Shown one piece after another: positions 6,701 through 14,842 of a DNA stretch of 64,000 bases. The stretch's first letter is position 1. Each line of letters starts with the position of its first letter. The DNA comes from Coprobacillus sp. CAG:698 (GTDB lineage: Bacteria; Bacillota_I; Bacilli_A; ML615J-28; CAG-698). The notes beneath the pieces are model-generated. The model was given only the letters and a program-made list of their open reading frames with translations. It made no database searches and was not told where the DNA came from. Position numbers and translations under genes: made by a program. The DNA lies in the NCBI GenBank assembly GCA_000431235.1, contig HF988702.1:1-64000 (forward strand). The letters run 5' to 3'.

Positions 6701-9538
6701 ATGGCATATCAACATTTTTATTCGCGTGTACCTGCGAGATTAAGTATGTATGAAAAAACAGATAGTTTTGATACATTTGCAAAATCAGAAGTCATAGACC
6801 AAAAATTCATAAACGATAATTTATTACCATTTTGTAATATCAAATTAACAACAAATGAAATGAACTTAATTCGTGATGGTAAATTCTCAACATCTTTTGC
6901 TCAGTACTTAAGCAAAAACGGAGAAAAACTAATTCAAAGTGCGATTAGTTACATTCCTTTAGACTTCACTGGCGAAAGAAGTTCATATATGGTTCATTCT
7001 TTAATATATTCTGAAGAAGAAAGAATGAAAGTTGTTTCCTCAAACAGAAATGGTTTGATTAATTCAAAACTATTCTGTATGAATATAGATACTTTTGATA
7101 TTACAAACAAAGAAAGTAAGCCAATAACTGATATGGATGAACTCCTTATAAGTGGAGAAAAATCAGGCCCAGTAGAGGAGTTTGTTACTAAATATCCTCC
7201 AGTTGTTGTTAAGCGTTTAATTTATGCTATTCTTCAAACTTTACTTTCAAAAGGTAAAAATGTATACATTACTTTAGATGTAAGTATGAATAAACTTTCA
7301 GAAACTGCTCTAAATTTTATGAATACTTTAGTTCAAATCTTTCCTTATAGTATAAGAAGTAAACTTACTTTTGTCACATTCTTATGTGACTTAAATAGAT
7401 ATAATAACTTAATAAAAATAAAGTTTATTCCTAAAGAGTTTTTAACTCCACAATTAGGTAAAGCTTATCAATTTGATATGACATCAAAGATGATTGACGG
7501 AATTAGAGACGAAGAGTATAAATCACGTGAATCAGAAATAGACTTTATGTATGATTTATTAGGAAACAAAAGCGTACGTGATAAGTTTTTAGCTTTTTAT
7601 GCTTATGTAGTTGAACAAAATCCAAAACTTAATACGTTTGATATGAAAGATTTTTCTAACATAATTCTTCTATTTAAACAAAGTTCTGGAGAATTTGAAG
7701 AAAAATTTATTATTCCTGAAGACAAAGATGTGTACAATTTACTGTGCGTTTACGAAACATTCAGAGAATACTTAAAAGAAAAAGACCGTTGTGAAATACT
7801 AAAATGTATTCAACGATACGCAACAAATAGAATAATCATTCCTCAAAACATCTTTTCTAAAGTAATAAAACTATACCCAACTGAACTAGTAAAATGCAAA
7901 ACAACAGTTATGGCTATTATTTTAGAATTAATACATACTGATGTAATGAGAGATAAACTATTTAGTTTTATTAAATCAAATTATAATAAAGAAATCCAAA
8001 AGAATAGAAGTATCATAAGTGAAGACTTATCAAGAGTATTTTATGGAGGTTTCTTACAAAGTCAAATTATTGGGCTATTTAGCCAATATTATGAAGATGA
8101 AACAAGTCAAACAAAAACAATTATTCTTGAAAAACTTTTATTAGCAATTAGAACCCAAGGAATCCAAGAAAAAATCTTAGAATTTCTTGATAAGTTCTAT
8201 GAATCATTTACTCCAAATCAAAGAGATATGATTTATAACACATTCTATGAAATGCTTTTAGAAGATGATTCTTTAACAAAAAAAATCATTAATTTTATTA
8301 ATAAACATTATGACTTAGATACTTCTTCATATAAGAAGAAAATAGAAAATAGTATTGCAACTTTAGTTGAAAACGATGAAAAGAAAAAAACAAGATTCCT
8401 CTTAGATTTAATTCTATCTAGTGGGGGAATACTAGAAAAAATTATTCTTCATAGAATATTTGTATCTTGGTCAACAAGAAGTTCATTTACTAGATACCTT
8501 GAAAATTTATCACAACTTGGATTTAACGAGTTGACTGATGAAATCATAAAGGTATGGACTATTTGCTACGAAATGCCTATGCCAGCTCAAAAGAGATTTA
8601 CCGAAGCAGTTATTAATGCTTACAAATCGCTTAAAGGTGTTAAGTTATATAGCGTAATCGATTTAGATGATAAATTACTTGAAACTATTAAAAGCGATGA
8701 TTATCGTAAACTAAATGATATTTTAAGTCTATATTATGATGGCTTAGATAATTTCTATAATTATATTAAAGAAAACTATATAAATGGTTTTGTAAAGGAT
8801 CATTTGCTTGACGCATTAAATCCAAAATTAAAACAAGATGGTGTTGAGTACATATTAGATTTTGCCCAAAAGAATCCATTTATAAAAGAATCAGATACTT
8901 TCTACTTAATTGTTATCACAAACGAAGTAACTAATTCTATAAAAGAAGGAAAAAACATAGATGCTGTTTATAGAATCATTAATACTGATTTAACTAAACC
9001 AGTTATGAAATCAATTCTTGAATCACTTAAAATAGGATTAGATGAATTTGAAGCAAGGTGTTACACAAATGATGATTTATCATTGTCTGCTATTACAATT
9101 GCTGGTATATATACATATCTAGAAACTGGAGATGCTGATTTACCAAGTTTATTCGATTATGCTTATACTAAACGTAAAGAGTATTTATCAGTTAATAGAA
9201 ATATAACAAGAGGTAGTAAAGATGAAGTTAATGTTGACTCTCTAGCAAGTATATGGGCTTTTGATAACATTTGTTTATATATTCATATCTTAAAACAAGC
9301 TTCCAATAAAGAAGAATTTGTTGAGAAAATATATACTGATGAAGAAAAAGGTATTAAGAGTGTAATCTATAAAACACTTAATAAACTTGATAAAGATGGC
9401 AACAAGAGGTTAGTTCAAATTATTAGTGAAATAAAAAAAGATGACGAAAAATTAGCAACAATAATTGAACAAACAGCCAATAAATACAAAAAAGAAAACA
9501 AAAAAGGATTCTTCTCAAAACTATTTGGGAAAAAATAA
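6701..9538 (+). CDS. Large protein with GAP1-N2-like N-terminus, 945 aa, function unknown
   Basis: The first about 130 residues (QHFYSRVPAR, FDTFAKSEVID, then LDFTGERSSYMVHSLIY) resemble the GAP1-N2 domain (GTPase-associated protein 1, N-terminal), whose hallmark is a Q-H-F/Y-Y start and a TGR-F-HSL core. Residues 300-930 are predicted mostly alpha-helical and charged, with no motif I recognise, and the tail KKGFFSKLFGKK looks like a short basic amphipathic membrane-binding helix. There is no signal peptide, so it is likely cytoplasmic and perhaps membrane-associated. GAP1 proteins are known from predicted GTPase-centred conflict or signalling systems; no GTPase gene is next to it here. It follows pilB and has its own promoter. 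Confidence 0.5.
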   Translation: MAYQHFYSRVPARLSMYEKTDSFDTFAKSEVIDQKFINDNLLPFCNIKLTTNEMNLIRDGKFSTSFAQYLSKNGEKLIQSAISYIPLDFTGERSSYMVHSLIYSEEERMKVVSSNRNGLINSKLFCMNIDTFDITNKESKPITDMDELLISGEKSGPVEEFVTKYPPVVVKRLIYAILQTLLSKGKNVYITLDVSMNKLSETALNFMNTLVQIFPYSIRSKLTFVTFLCDLNRYNNLIKIKFIPKEFLTPQLGKAYQFDMTSKMIDGIRDEEYKSRESEIDFMYDLLGNKSVRDKFLAFYAYVVEQNPKLNTFDMKDFSNIILLFKQSSGEFEEKFIIPEDKDVYNLLCVYETFREYLKEKDRCEILKCIQRYATNRIIIPQNIFSKVIKLYPTELVKCKTTVMAIILELIHTDVMRDKLFSFIKSNYNKEIQKNRSIISEDLSRVFYGGFLQSQIIGLFSQYYEDETSQTKTIILEKLLLAIRTQGIQEKILEFLDKFYESFTPNQRDMIYNTFYEMLLEDDSLTKKIINFINKHYDLDTSSYKKKIENSIATLVENDEKKKTRFLLDLILSSGGILEKIILHRIFVSWSTRSSFTRYLENLSQLGFNELTDEIIKVWTICYEMPMPAQKRFTEAVINAYKSLKGVKLYSVIDLDDKLLETIKSDDYRKLNDILSLYYDGLDNFYNYIKENYINGFVKDHLLDALNPKLKQDGVEYILDFAQKNPFIKESDTFYLIVITNEVTNSIKEGKNIDAVYRIINTDLTKPVMKSILESLKIGLDEFEARCYTNDDLSLSAITIAGIYTYLETGDADLPSLFDYAYTKRKEYLSVNRNITRGSKDEVNVDSLASIWAFDNICLYIHILKQASNKEEFVEKIYTDEEKGIKSVIYKTLNKLDKDGNKRLVQIISEIKKDDEKLATIIEQTANKYKKENKKGFFSKLFGKK

Positions 9539-9555
9539 TTATATGGAGGAATAAC

Positions 9556-9906
9556 ATGAAAAAAATAGCTTGTTTATTATGCTTATTAGGTTTAGCGTTT
9601 ATTATGTTTTTAGCAGTTGGTTGCGAAAGCTTAACTGGTCCTGAAGGAAAATATGCTTGCGTTCAAAATAGAATTGAAACATATGCAGTGGTTTTTGAAA
9701 AGAAAAAAGTTACTATTTATCAAAAATATGAAAAATTAGGTACATTCGATTATGAATATAAACGTGATGAAGCTGATAAAAATAAAGGTACTTTAACAAT
9801 CAAGAGTGATGATTATCCATGGGTAATGGATTATGACTATAGTGAGAAGAAATTATCTTGCGATATCAATAATGAAGGAATACGATATAATTTCTTTAAA
9901 AAATAA
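9556..9906 (+). CDS. Small lipoprotein, 116 aa, function unknown
   Basis: A signal peptide MKKIACLLCLLGLAFIMFLAVG ends in a lipobox (LAVG before C23), so the protein should be lipidated and held on the outer face of the membrane. The mature part of about 94 residues is rich in Lys, Asp and Tyr and reads as a small beta-rich domain (GKYACVQNRIETYAVVFE, then YEKLGTFDYEYK), of the kind found in lipocalin-like extracellular lipoproteins. A GGAGG lies just upstream of the ATG. It starts 17 bases after the 945-aa gene and ends before a strong terminator, so the two form one transcript. I do not recognise a named family. Confidence 0.7.
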   Translation: MKKIACLLCLLGLAFIMFLAVGCESLTGPEGKYACVQNRIETYAVVFEKKKVTIYQKYEKLGTFDYEYKRDEADKNKGTLTIKSDDYPWVMDYDYSEKKLSCDINNEGIRYNFFKK

Positions 9907-9918
9907 ATAAAATGACTG

Positions 9919-9960
9919 AAGCTTTATAGTGTTTATAAATGCATTATAAAGCTTTTATTT
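9919..9960 (+). terminator. Rho-independent terminator
   Basis: A perfect 10-bp stem AAGCTTTATA (9919-9928) / TATAAAGCTT (9945-9954) is followed by a T-rich tract. It closes the transcript of the 945-aa protein and lipoprotein genes. Confidence 0.8.
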
Positions 9961-9974
9961 TTGAAAGGTGAATT

Positions 9975-12449
9975 ATGAAGAAAAAAATATTTATATGTTT
10001 ATTATTTATATTACTTGTTGGATGTAAACCTACAATTGAAAAAGATAAATCTTTAGTAGATTGTGAGAACACATATAGTGAATTAAATAAATTACATAAT
10101 TATTTAAATGATTATTTAGTTTTATTTAGTAATGGTAATTATTATGTTTTTCATAATAATGAAAGTGTGAAAGTTGATAAAACTACTATTAAAGAGGTTA
10201 ATAACGAATATTCCGGAAAAACAATAAAGATAAAAAAAGCTAATGAATTATCTTTAAATTACTTAAAGGTACTTGATCATAACACAGAAAAAGCTTTAGT
10301 TTATACGCACTATGTTAATGCTTTTGATACAAATGTTTATTTCTTTATTTCTGGAAGTATAGATAATCCAATTTCAATTTATAGTGATAAATTTGAAGCA
10401 AAACAATTAAACTGTAAGCCAACTGATGGTTATATCAATTATATCCCTTATTTTGATAACATTAGCCAAATGTTTTATAGGCCTGAAGACACAAAAATTA
10501 AGAATATTATTTTCATGATTCCTGATGGAGGAGGATATGATAATTTAACTTTAGCAAGTGAAGTAAAAGAAGAAGTCTTTAAGCGTGGCTTAAATAGTTT
10601 AAATGGTGCACGTACAAAACTTACAAATAATATGTTAACTGAATATGGTTATAATCCTAAAGGATTATATCTTGATGAATTTCATGTAGGTAGTGCTAAT
10701 ACATTGCTTTATACTCCTCATGGAGATAGCTATATCACTGATTCATCTGCCGCGGGAACGGCTTTATCAAGTGGTTATAAGACATCATATTGTTATTCAG
10801 GAATTGATTCTGATACAATTCCTCATGCATCAATTTCTGAACTTGCACGACTTAATGGTATGTCTACAGGAATTGTAACAACAAAATCATATGTTGATGC
10901 TACTCCTTTAGCTTTTCTTACAAGCCATTCAATATTTAGATATGAATACCATGATAATTCTTTACAAGCACTTTTAAGTGGTGCAGATGTTGTGATTGCT
11001 GAAGGAACAGAATATGGAGACATATTAACTGCCGATTCAACATCTAATCATCCAAATATAAGTGCTAGAAGCGTTGGTTATGATGTGGCTACAAATAAAC
11101 AAGAACTATTTTCACTTCTTGAAAAGAAGTCAAAAAAGATATTTGCTCCGATATTAGGAGTTAGCCATAGCAACTCCCATACTCAAAAAGAAAGTGCTTA
11201 TGGGTTAGCTAGTGATCACATTGCTTATGACATTCAAAATTCTGATACTAATCCAACACTTTTAGAAATGTCTCAAGTAGCTATTGAAACTTTATCAGAA
11301 AATATTAATAATCCTAATGGATTTTTCTTGATGATTGAAGGGGGAGCTCTTGATAATGCAGCTGAAGGTGGAAATCTAAGAGATGCAGTTGGAGAAGCCT
11401 TAGCTTTTGATGAAACATTTGCTTATGTTGTAAAATGGGCAAAAGAAAATGGAGATGAAACAATTGTTGTTGCGTGTCCTGATCATGATTCTGGTGGTTT
11501 TGCCAACATAGAAACTAGTAAAGATGATGTTATAAATACAATAATTACTGGGGTAAATAATCAAGGCGTGGAAATAGGGGTTAATTACAACTACAAAAAA
11601 TATAATGATTCTATAACTTTGCATGGTGGACATACTGATATGCCAGTACCAATCTTTATGTATGCTCCAAACGGAATAAAGGAAAAACTCCTTTCTTCAA
11701 TAGGTTTACCAGTGGAAACTAAACTTGAAGATATAAGATATAAAGACACTGAATACGGAAATTATTACGTAAAAAACACATCATTACAAAGTGAAAAACA
11801 CACCATAAATCCTGTTATTAATACCGAATATTTAATCCAAAATTCCGATATCGTACACGGAATTGTAAAAGCAGCTAATATGGGTTCATTAGAAGCAGCT
11901 GATAGTGTGCTGTTTGTAAAAGTTGCTTCAACTGACGAAGAAGGTAAACAAATAGGCAATGGTACAAACTTAGGAACTATTTCCTTTGGAAACACATATG
12001 AAACAAACGGATATAAAAGTTATTATACAGAAGTAATATTTGAAAAAGGAAATATTATGATACATAGAGATAGTAACACATATATTAAAGACAATATGAC
12101 TTTAGATAATATATCTTATGAAACTATGAAAACACCTGCTATATTTGTCTTAACAAGTTATGGAAAAAATAAAAAACAAGGATCATTTTATGTACCTGCA
12201 AAATTTATTTCTGATAACTCCCTTGGAAAAACTATTACATTCATAAGAGGACCTGAAGAAGTTGAAGGAATTATGAATATGATTACAATCTTAAATGGTG
12301 AAAATAGTTTTATAGTACCAGAAAATAAATTTATATATGATAATTACAAATTTATAGGTTTTTCTGATGGACAAAAAATCTACAAACCTGGTGATGTTTA
12401 TACATTCTCTAATAACAATAATATTGTTCTTACATGTGTGTGGGAATAA
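9975..12449 (+). CDS. Alkaline phosphatase-family lipoprotein with an InlB-like tail, 824 aa
   Basis: A lipoprotein signal (LLFILLVG before C16) anchors the protein outside the cell. The catalytic region (about residues 175-620) has the PhoA-type motifs: metal-binding IPDGGG (D184), the nucleophile in TDSSAAGTA (S257 by alignment), PDHDSGG (D503, H504) and LHGGHTD (H553). It is thus a predicted phosphomonoesterase or related metallophosphatase. One zinc-ligand position usually His (D-x3-H) reads D460-NAA-E464 here. The protein is longer than PhoA; its last about 40 residues (YKFIGFSDGQKIYKPGDVYTF) resemble an InlB/Listeria-Bacteroides repeat, a cell-surface module. It has its own ribosome site (AAAGGTG) and is probably transcribed alone. 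Confidence 0.82.
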   Translation: MKKKIFICLLFILLVGCKPTIEKDKSLVDCENTYSELNKLHNYLNDYLVLFSNGNYYVFHNNESVKVDKTTIKEVNNEYSGKTIKIKKANELSLNYLKVLDHNTEKALVYTHYVNAFDTNVYFFISGSIDNPISIYSDKFEAKQLNCKPTDGYINYIPYFDNISQMFYRPEDTKIKNIIFMIPDGGGYDNLTLASEVKEEVFKRGLNSLNGARTKLTNNMLTEYGYNPKGLYLDEFHVGSANTLLYTPHGDSYITDSSAAGTALSSGYKTSYCYSGIDSDTIPHASISELARLNGMSTGIVTTKSYVDATPLAFLTSHSIFRYEYHDNSLQALLSGADVVIAEGTEYGDILTADSTSNHPNISARSVGYDVATNKQELFSLLEKKSKKIFAPILGVSHSNSHTQKESAYGLASDHIAYDIQNSDTNPTLLEMSQVAIETLSENINNPNGFFLMIEGGALDNAAEGGNLRDAVGEALAFDETFAYVVKWAKENGDETIVVACPDHDSGGFANIETSKDDVINTIITGVNNQGVEIGVNYNYKKYNDSITLHGGHTDMPVPIFMYAPNGIKEKLLSSIGLPVETKLEDIRYKDTEYGNYYVKNTSLQSEKHTINPVINTEYLIQNSDIVHGIVKAANMGSLEAADSVLFVKVASTDEEGKQIGNGTNLGTISFGNTYETNGYKSYYTEVIFEKGNIMIHRDSNTYIKDNMTLDNISYETMKTPAIFVLTSYGKNKKQGSFYVPAKFISDNSLGKTITFIRGPEEVEGIMNMITILNGENSFIVPENKFIYDNYKFIGFSDGQKIYKPGDVYTFSNNNNIVLTCVWE

Positions 12450-12463
12450 ATAATTTTGTGAAT

Positions 12464-12522
12464 AAGGTCATTTTAAAAGGTTCCATAACTAGGAATTATT
12501 TGAAGTGGCCTTTATATATTTT
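12464..12522 (+). terminator. Probable terminator after the phosphatase gene
   Basis: AAGGTCATTT (12464-12473) pairs with AAGTGGCCTT (12503-12512) over 10 positions including two G-U pairs. The loop is long and holds an inner TTCC/GGAA stem; a T-rich tract follows. The long loop makes it less certain than the others. Confidence 0.5.
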
Positions 12523-12548
12523 AATTATTATAAAACGATACAAAAATG

Positions 12549-12577
12549 TTGCATTATTTATAAAAATATGATATAAT
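12549..12577 (+). promoter_or_regulatory. Promoter for the small Xre regulator
   Basis: TTGCAT (12549-12554) and a perfect TATAAT (12572-12577) are 17 bases apart, 22 bases before the ATG at 12599. Confidence 0.65.
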
Positions 12578-12598
12578 TATTACATAAGGAGTTTATGT

Positions 12599-12931
12599 AT
12601 GAAAAAGTTAAGTAAAATTAGTGATATTTATAATAACAAAGATTTAAAAGAAATGGAATTTGAACAACAAGAATTATGGTTAAGAGCTAAAATTGTAATG
12701 CAATTTATAAGTTTAAGAAAACAAAAGGGTTTCACTCAACAAGCAGTAGCTGATAAAATGGGTGTAATGCGTCAACAAATAACTAGATTTGAAAATATGA
12801 GTAACTCACCTACTATTTCCTTTTTAGTTAAATATGCTAATGCTTTAGATACTGAAGTTGATGTTATATTAAAAGGTGTTAATTTAATTGATGTTACAGA
12901 CGAAGATTTGAAATCAAATGATATATTATAA
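12599..12931 (+). CDS. Xre-family HTH regulator (HigA-like), 110 aa
   Basis: A helix-turn-helix of the Cro/C1 type occupies about residues 38-92: FISLRKQKGFTQQAVADKMGVMRQQITRFEN, with the canonical TQQAVA first helix and RQQITRFE recognition helix. The N-terminal 35 residues (LSKISDIYNNKDLKEMEFEQQELWLRAKIV) resemble the leader of HigA-type antitoxins and related single-domain regulators. No toxin gene is adjacent on either side, so this is a stand-alone regulator or an antitoxin that lost its partner. It has its own promoter and a strong terminator, forming a single-gene unit directly upstream of the AAA+/DUF2357-like module, which it could control; that link is inference only. Confidence 0.85.
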   Translation: MKKLSKISDIYNNKDLKEMEFEQQELWLRAKIVMQFISLRKQKGFTQQAVADKMGVMRQQITRFENMSNSPTISFLVKYANALDTEVDVILKGVNLIDVTDEDLKSNDIL

Positions 12932-12946
12932 TATAAATTTAAGCAA

Positions 12947-12985
12947 AAAAGTCAATTAGTTACTAATAAATACTAATTGACTTTT
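12947..12985 (+). terminator. Strong Rho-independent terminator (14-bp stem)
   Basis: AAAAGTCAATTAGT (12947-12960) is perfectly complementary to ACTAATTGACTTTT (12972-12985). It isolates the Xre gene from the next module, and being flanked by A and T runs it could act on both strands. Confidence 0.8.
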
Positions 12986-13110
12986 ATTGATTATTAATGG
13001 CTTTGGGCATTAAATCATTAAGATAAAGCTTTATTTGATGTTTTAAATTAATGTTAAAAAATCATTAGTACATTATTAAAAAAATGTAATTGGTTTCATT
13101 AAAAAAACAC

Positions 13111-13139
13111 TTGAAAAATGTAATAAAATCATATATAAT
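13111..13139 (+). promoter_or_regulatory. Promoter for the AAA+/DUF2357-like module
   Basis: TTGAAA (13111-13116) and a perfect TATAAT (13134-13139) lie 17 bases apart. The predicted leader before the ATG at 13205 is about 60 bases and AT-rich, with AAGGAG before the start. Confidence 0.65.
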
Positions 13140-13204
13140 AATCAAAGAAATAAAAATATGTTTATTAATTCAATAAAATATATATTAGTAAAGGAGCTTT
13201 TATT

Positions 13205-14842
13205 ATGAAACCATTGAAAGAAACTAGTGAATTTAATGTTAAGTCGTTAATTATAAAATCTATTATTTTAGGACTATTAGGCTTTGTAGGTCTTTTTATT
13301 TTCCATATTACACGTGTATTTACTGTCTTAGCATCTTCATGGATGCTAATTATGCATATATCATTTATAGTTATTATTGAGTGGTGTGTATTTGTTAGTT
13401 TGCTATATACAAAAGGATTACCTTCTGGAAAAAATATATTCATTAAAATCCTTAAATGGATTTGTTATTTCTTGCCTTTAATTATAGGTATAGCTTTAAT
13501 CTTTATTATTTATAAAACTGGTAAGGGTGATGAAAGTTTATTAACTGTAAACATGGAAAACTTCCGTTTCAGTTTACTATTTTATATTCTCAGTGCTTTA
13601 ATTTTCTGGGGTGCTGTTAATGGTATAATGTACATCTTTTCTTCTCCAGAAAAGAAGGCTAAACGTAAAGAGCGTGCCCAAAAAGAGGAGCCTAAAAAAG
13701 AAGAATCAGAAGAGAAAAAAGAAGAAAAGAAAGATGATAAGGAATTAGGTCGTGAAGTATTTCCTGACTTATTAGCTATTGATGCAAAATACGCTCAAAA
13801 ACCTTATGTGCCTATTTTATCTGATGATGTAACATTAAAGCAATTATGTATTTCTTTCAATATGTATCTTGAGAGTAAAGGTATGTTCTATACTCCTGAA
13901 ACAATTAGAGCTTTTATTGCTGGTATGGCCTCTTCAAGGTTTATTATACTTGAAGGTATGTCAGGAACAGGTAAAACATCTCTTCCAAAATATTTTGCTG
14001 AGTTTATTAACTGTGATGCATGCTTTACAAGTGTTCAAGCATCATGGAAAGATCGTAGTGATATATTAGGCTTTTATAACAGCTTAACTTGTGAATTCAA
14101 AGAAACTCCGTTTTTACGTAGTTTGTATGAAGCTAATTATCGCCGTGATGAAGTTAATTTTATGGTTTTAGATGAAATGAATTTATCACGTGTTGAATAC
14201 TATTTTGCTGATTTCTTATCTGTTCTTGAATTTGATAAATCAAAATGGTCAATTGAACTTATGCCTCTAAGCACTAAAGGAAAAACACCTAATAAACTTG
14301 TTGATGGTTGGTCAATATTTATTCCTGATAACACATGGTTTATAGGAACTGCTAATAAAGATGATTCCACATATACAATTACTGATAAAGTATATGACCG
14401 TGCTAGCATAATTGATTTTAATAAACGTAATGAATCTAATACAGAAGCACATAATATTTCTAAAATCAATATTTCATCTGATAAATTAATGTCTCTATTT
14501 GATGATGCCATAAAGAATATGGGTCTAAATGATGAAGTTATGAAGAAGTTCAGTTTAGTTACTGAATATATGCTTAATACATTTGATATTAATTTTGGTA
14601 ATCGTATTTTGAACCAAATAAGTAGGTTTGTACCTGTTTATGTGGCTTGTGGCGGAACAAGTGAGTCGGCACTCGATTTGATTTTCGCTCGTAAAATTTT
14701 ACGTAAGTTAGATGGTAAATTTGAAGATGGTGTAAAATCTAACTTAGTTAAGTTAGAAAAAATGCTTGATGAATTATTTGGAGTAGAGAGTTTCCGTAAT
14801 ACTAAAGAATATATTGCTAAACTAAAGAGGAAGTTGATTTAA
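13205..14842 (+). CDS. Membrane-anchored McrB-like AAA+ ATPase/GTPase, 545 aa
   Basis: Four transmembrane segments (about residues 14-36, 45-68, 82-102 and 120-145) are followed by a Lys/Glu-rich, probably coiled linker (about 150-180) and a C-terminal AAA+ domain. The AAA+ part has Walker A GMSGTGKTS (from residue 251), Walker B VLDEMNLSRVEYYF (D323) and the McrB-type sensor GTANKDDST (N384-x-x-D387, matching the NxxD of McrB) and KVYDRASI. McrB proteins are NTP-driven motors that act with a McrC or DUF2357-type nuclease partner; the next gene, overlapping by one base, is such a candidate. Unlike classical McrB it has no N-terminal DNA-reading domain and would sit at the membrane. Defence or membrane stress roles are inference. 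Confidence 0.75.
   Translation: MKPLKETSEFNVKSLIIKSIILGLLGFVGLFIFHITRVFTVLASSWMLIMHISFIVIIEWCVFVSLLYTKGLPSGKNIFIKILKWICYFLPLIIGIALIFIIYKTGKGDESLLTVNMENFRFSLLFYILSALIFWGAVNGIMYIFSSPEKKAKRKERAQKEEPKKEESEEKKEEKKDDKELGREVFPDLLAIDAKYAQKPYVPILSDDVTLKQLCISFNMYLESKGMFYTPETIRAFIAGMASSRFIILEGMSGTGKTSLPKYFAEFINCDACFTSVQASWKDRSDILGFYNSLTCEFKETPFLRSLYEANYRRDEVNFMVLDEMNLSRVEYYFADFLSVLEFDKSKWSIELMPLSTKGKTPNKLVDGWSIFIPDNTWFIGTANKDDSTYTITDKVYDRASIIDFNKRNESNTEAHNISKINISSDKLMSLFDDAIKNMGLNDEVMKKFSLVTEYMLNTFDINFGNRILNQISRFVPVYVACGGTSESALDLIFARKILRKLDGKFEDGVKSNLVKLEKMLDELFGVESFRNTKEYIAKLKRKLI

Noticed and set aside
12599..12931. Toxin-antitoxin pair based on the HigA-like protein
   Set aside because: No toxin-sized gene lies on either side; strong promoter and terminator make it a single-gene unit.
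13165..13443. Minus-strand 92-codon frame opposite the start of the AAA+ gene
   Set aside because: It mirrors the membrane segments of the real gene and lacks a start signal.
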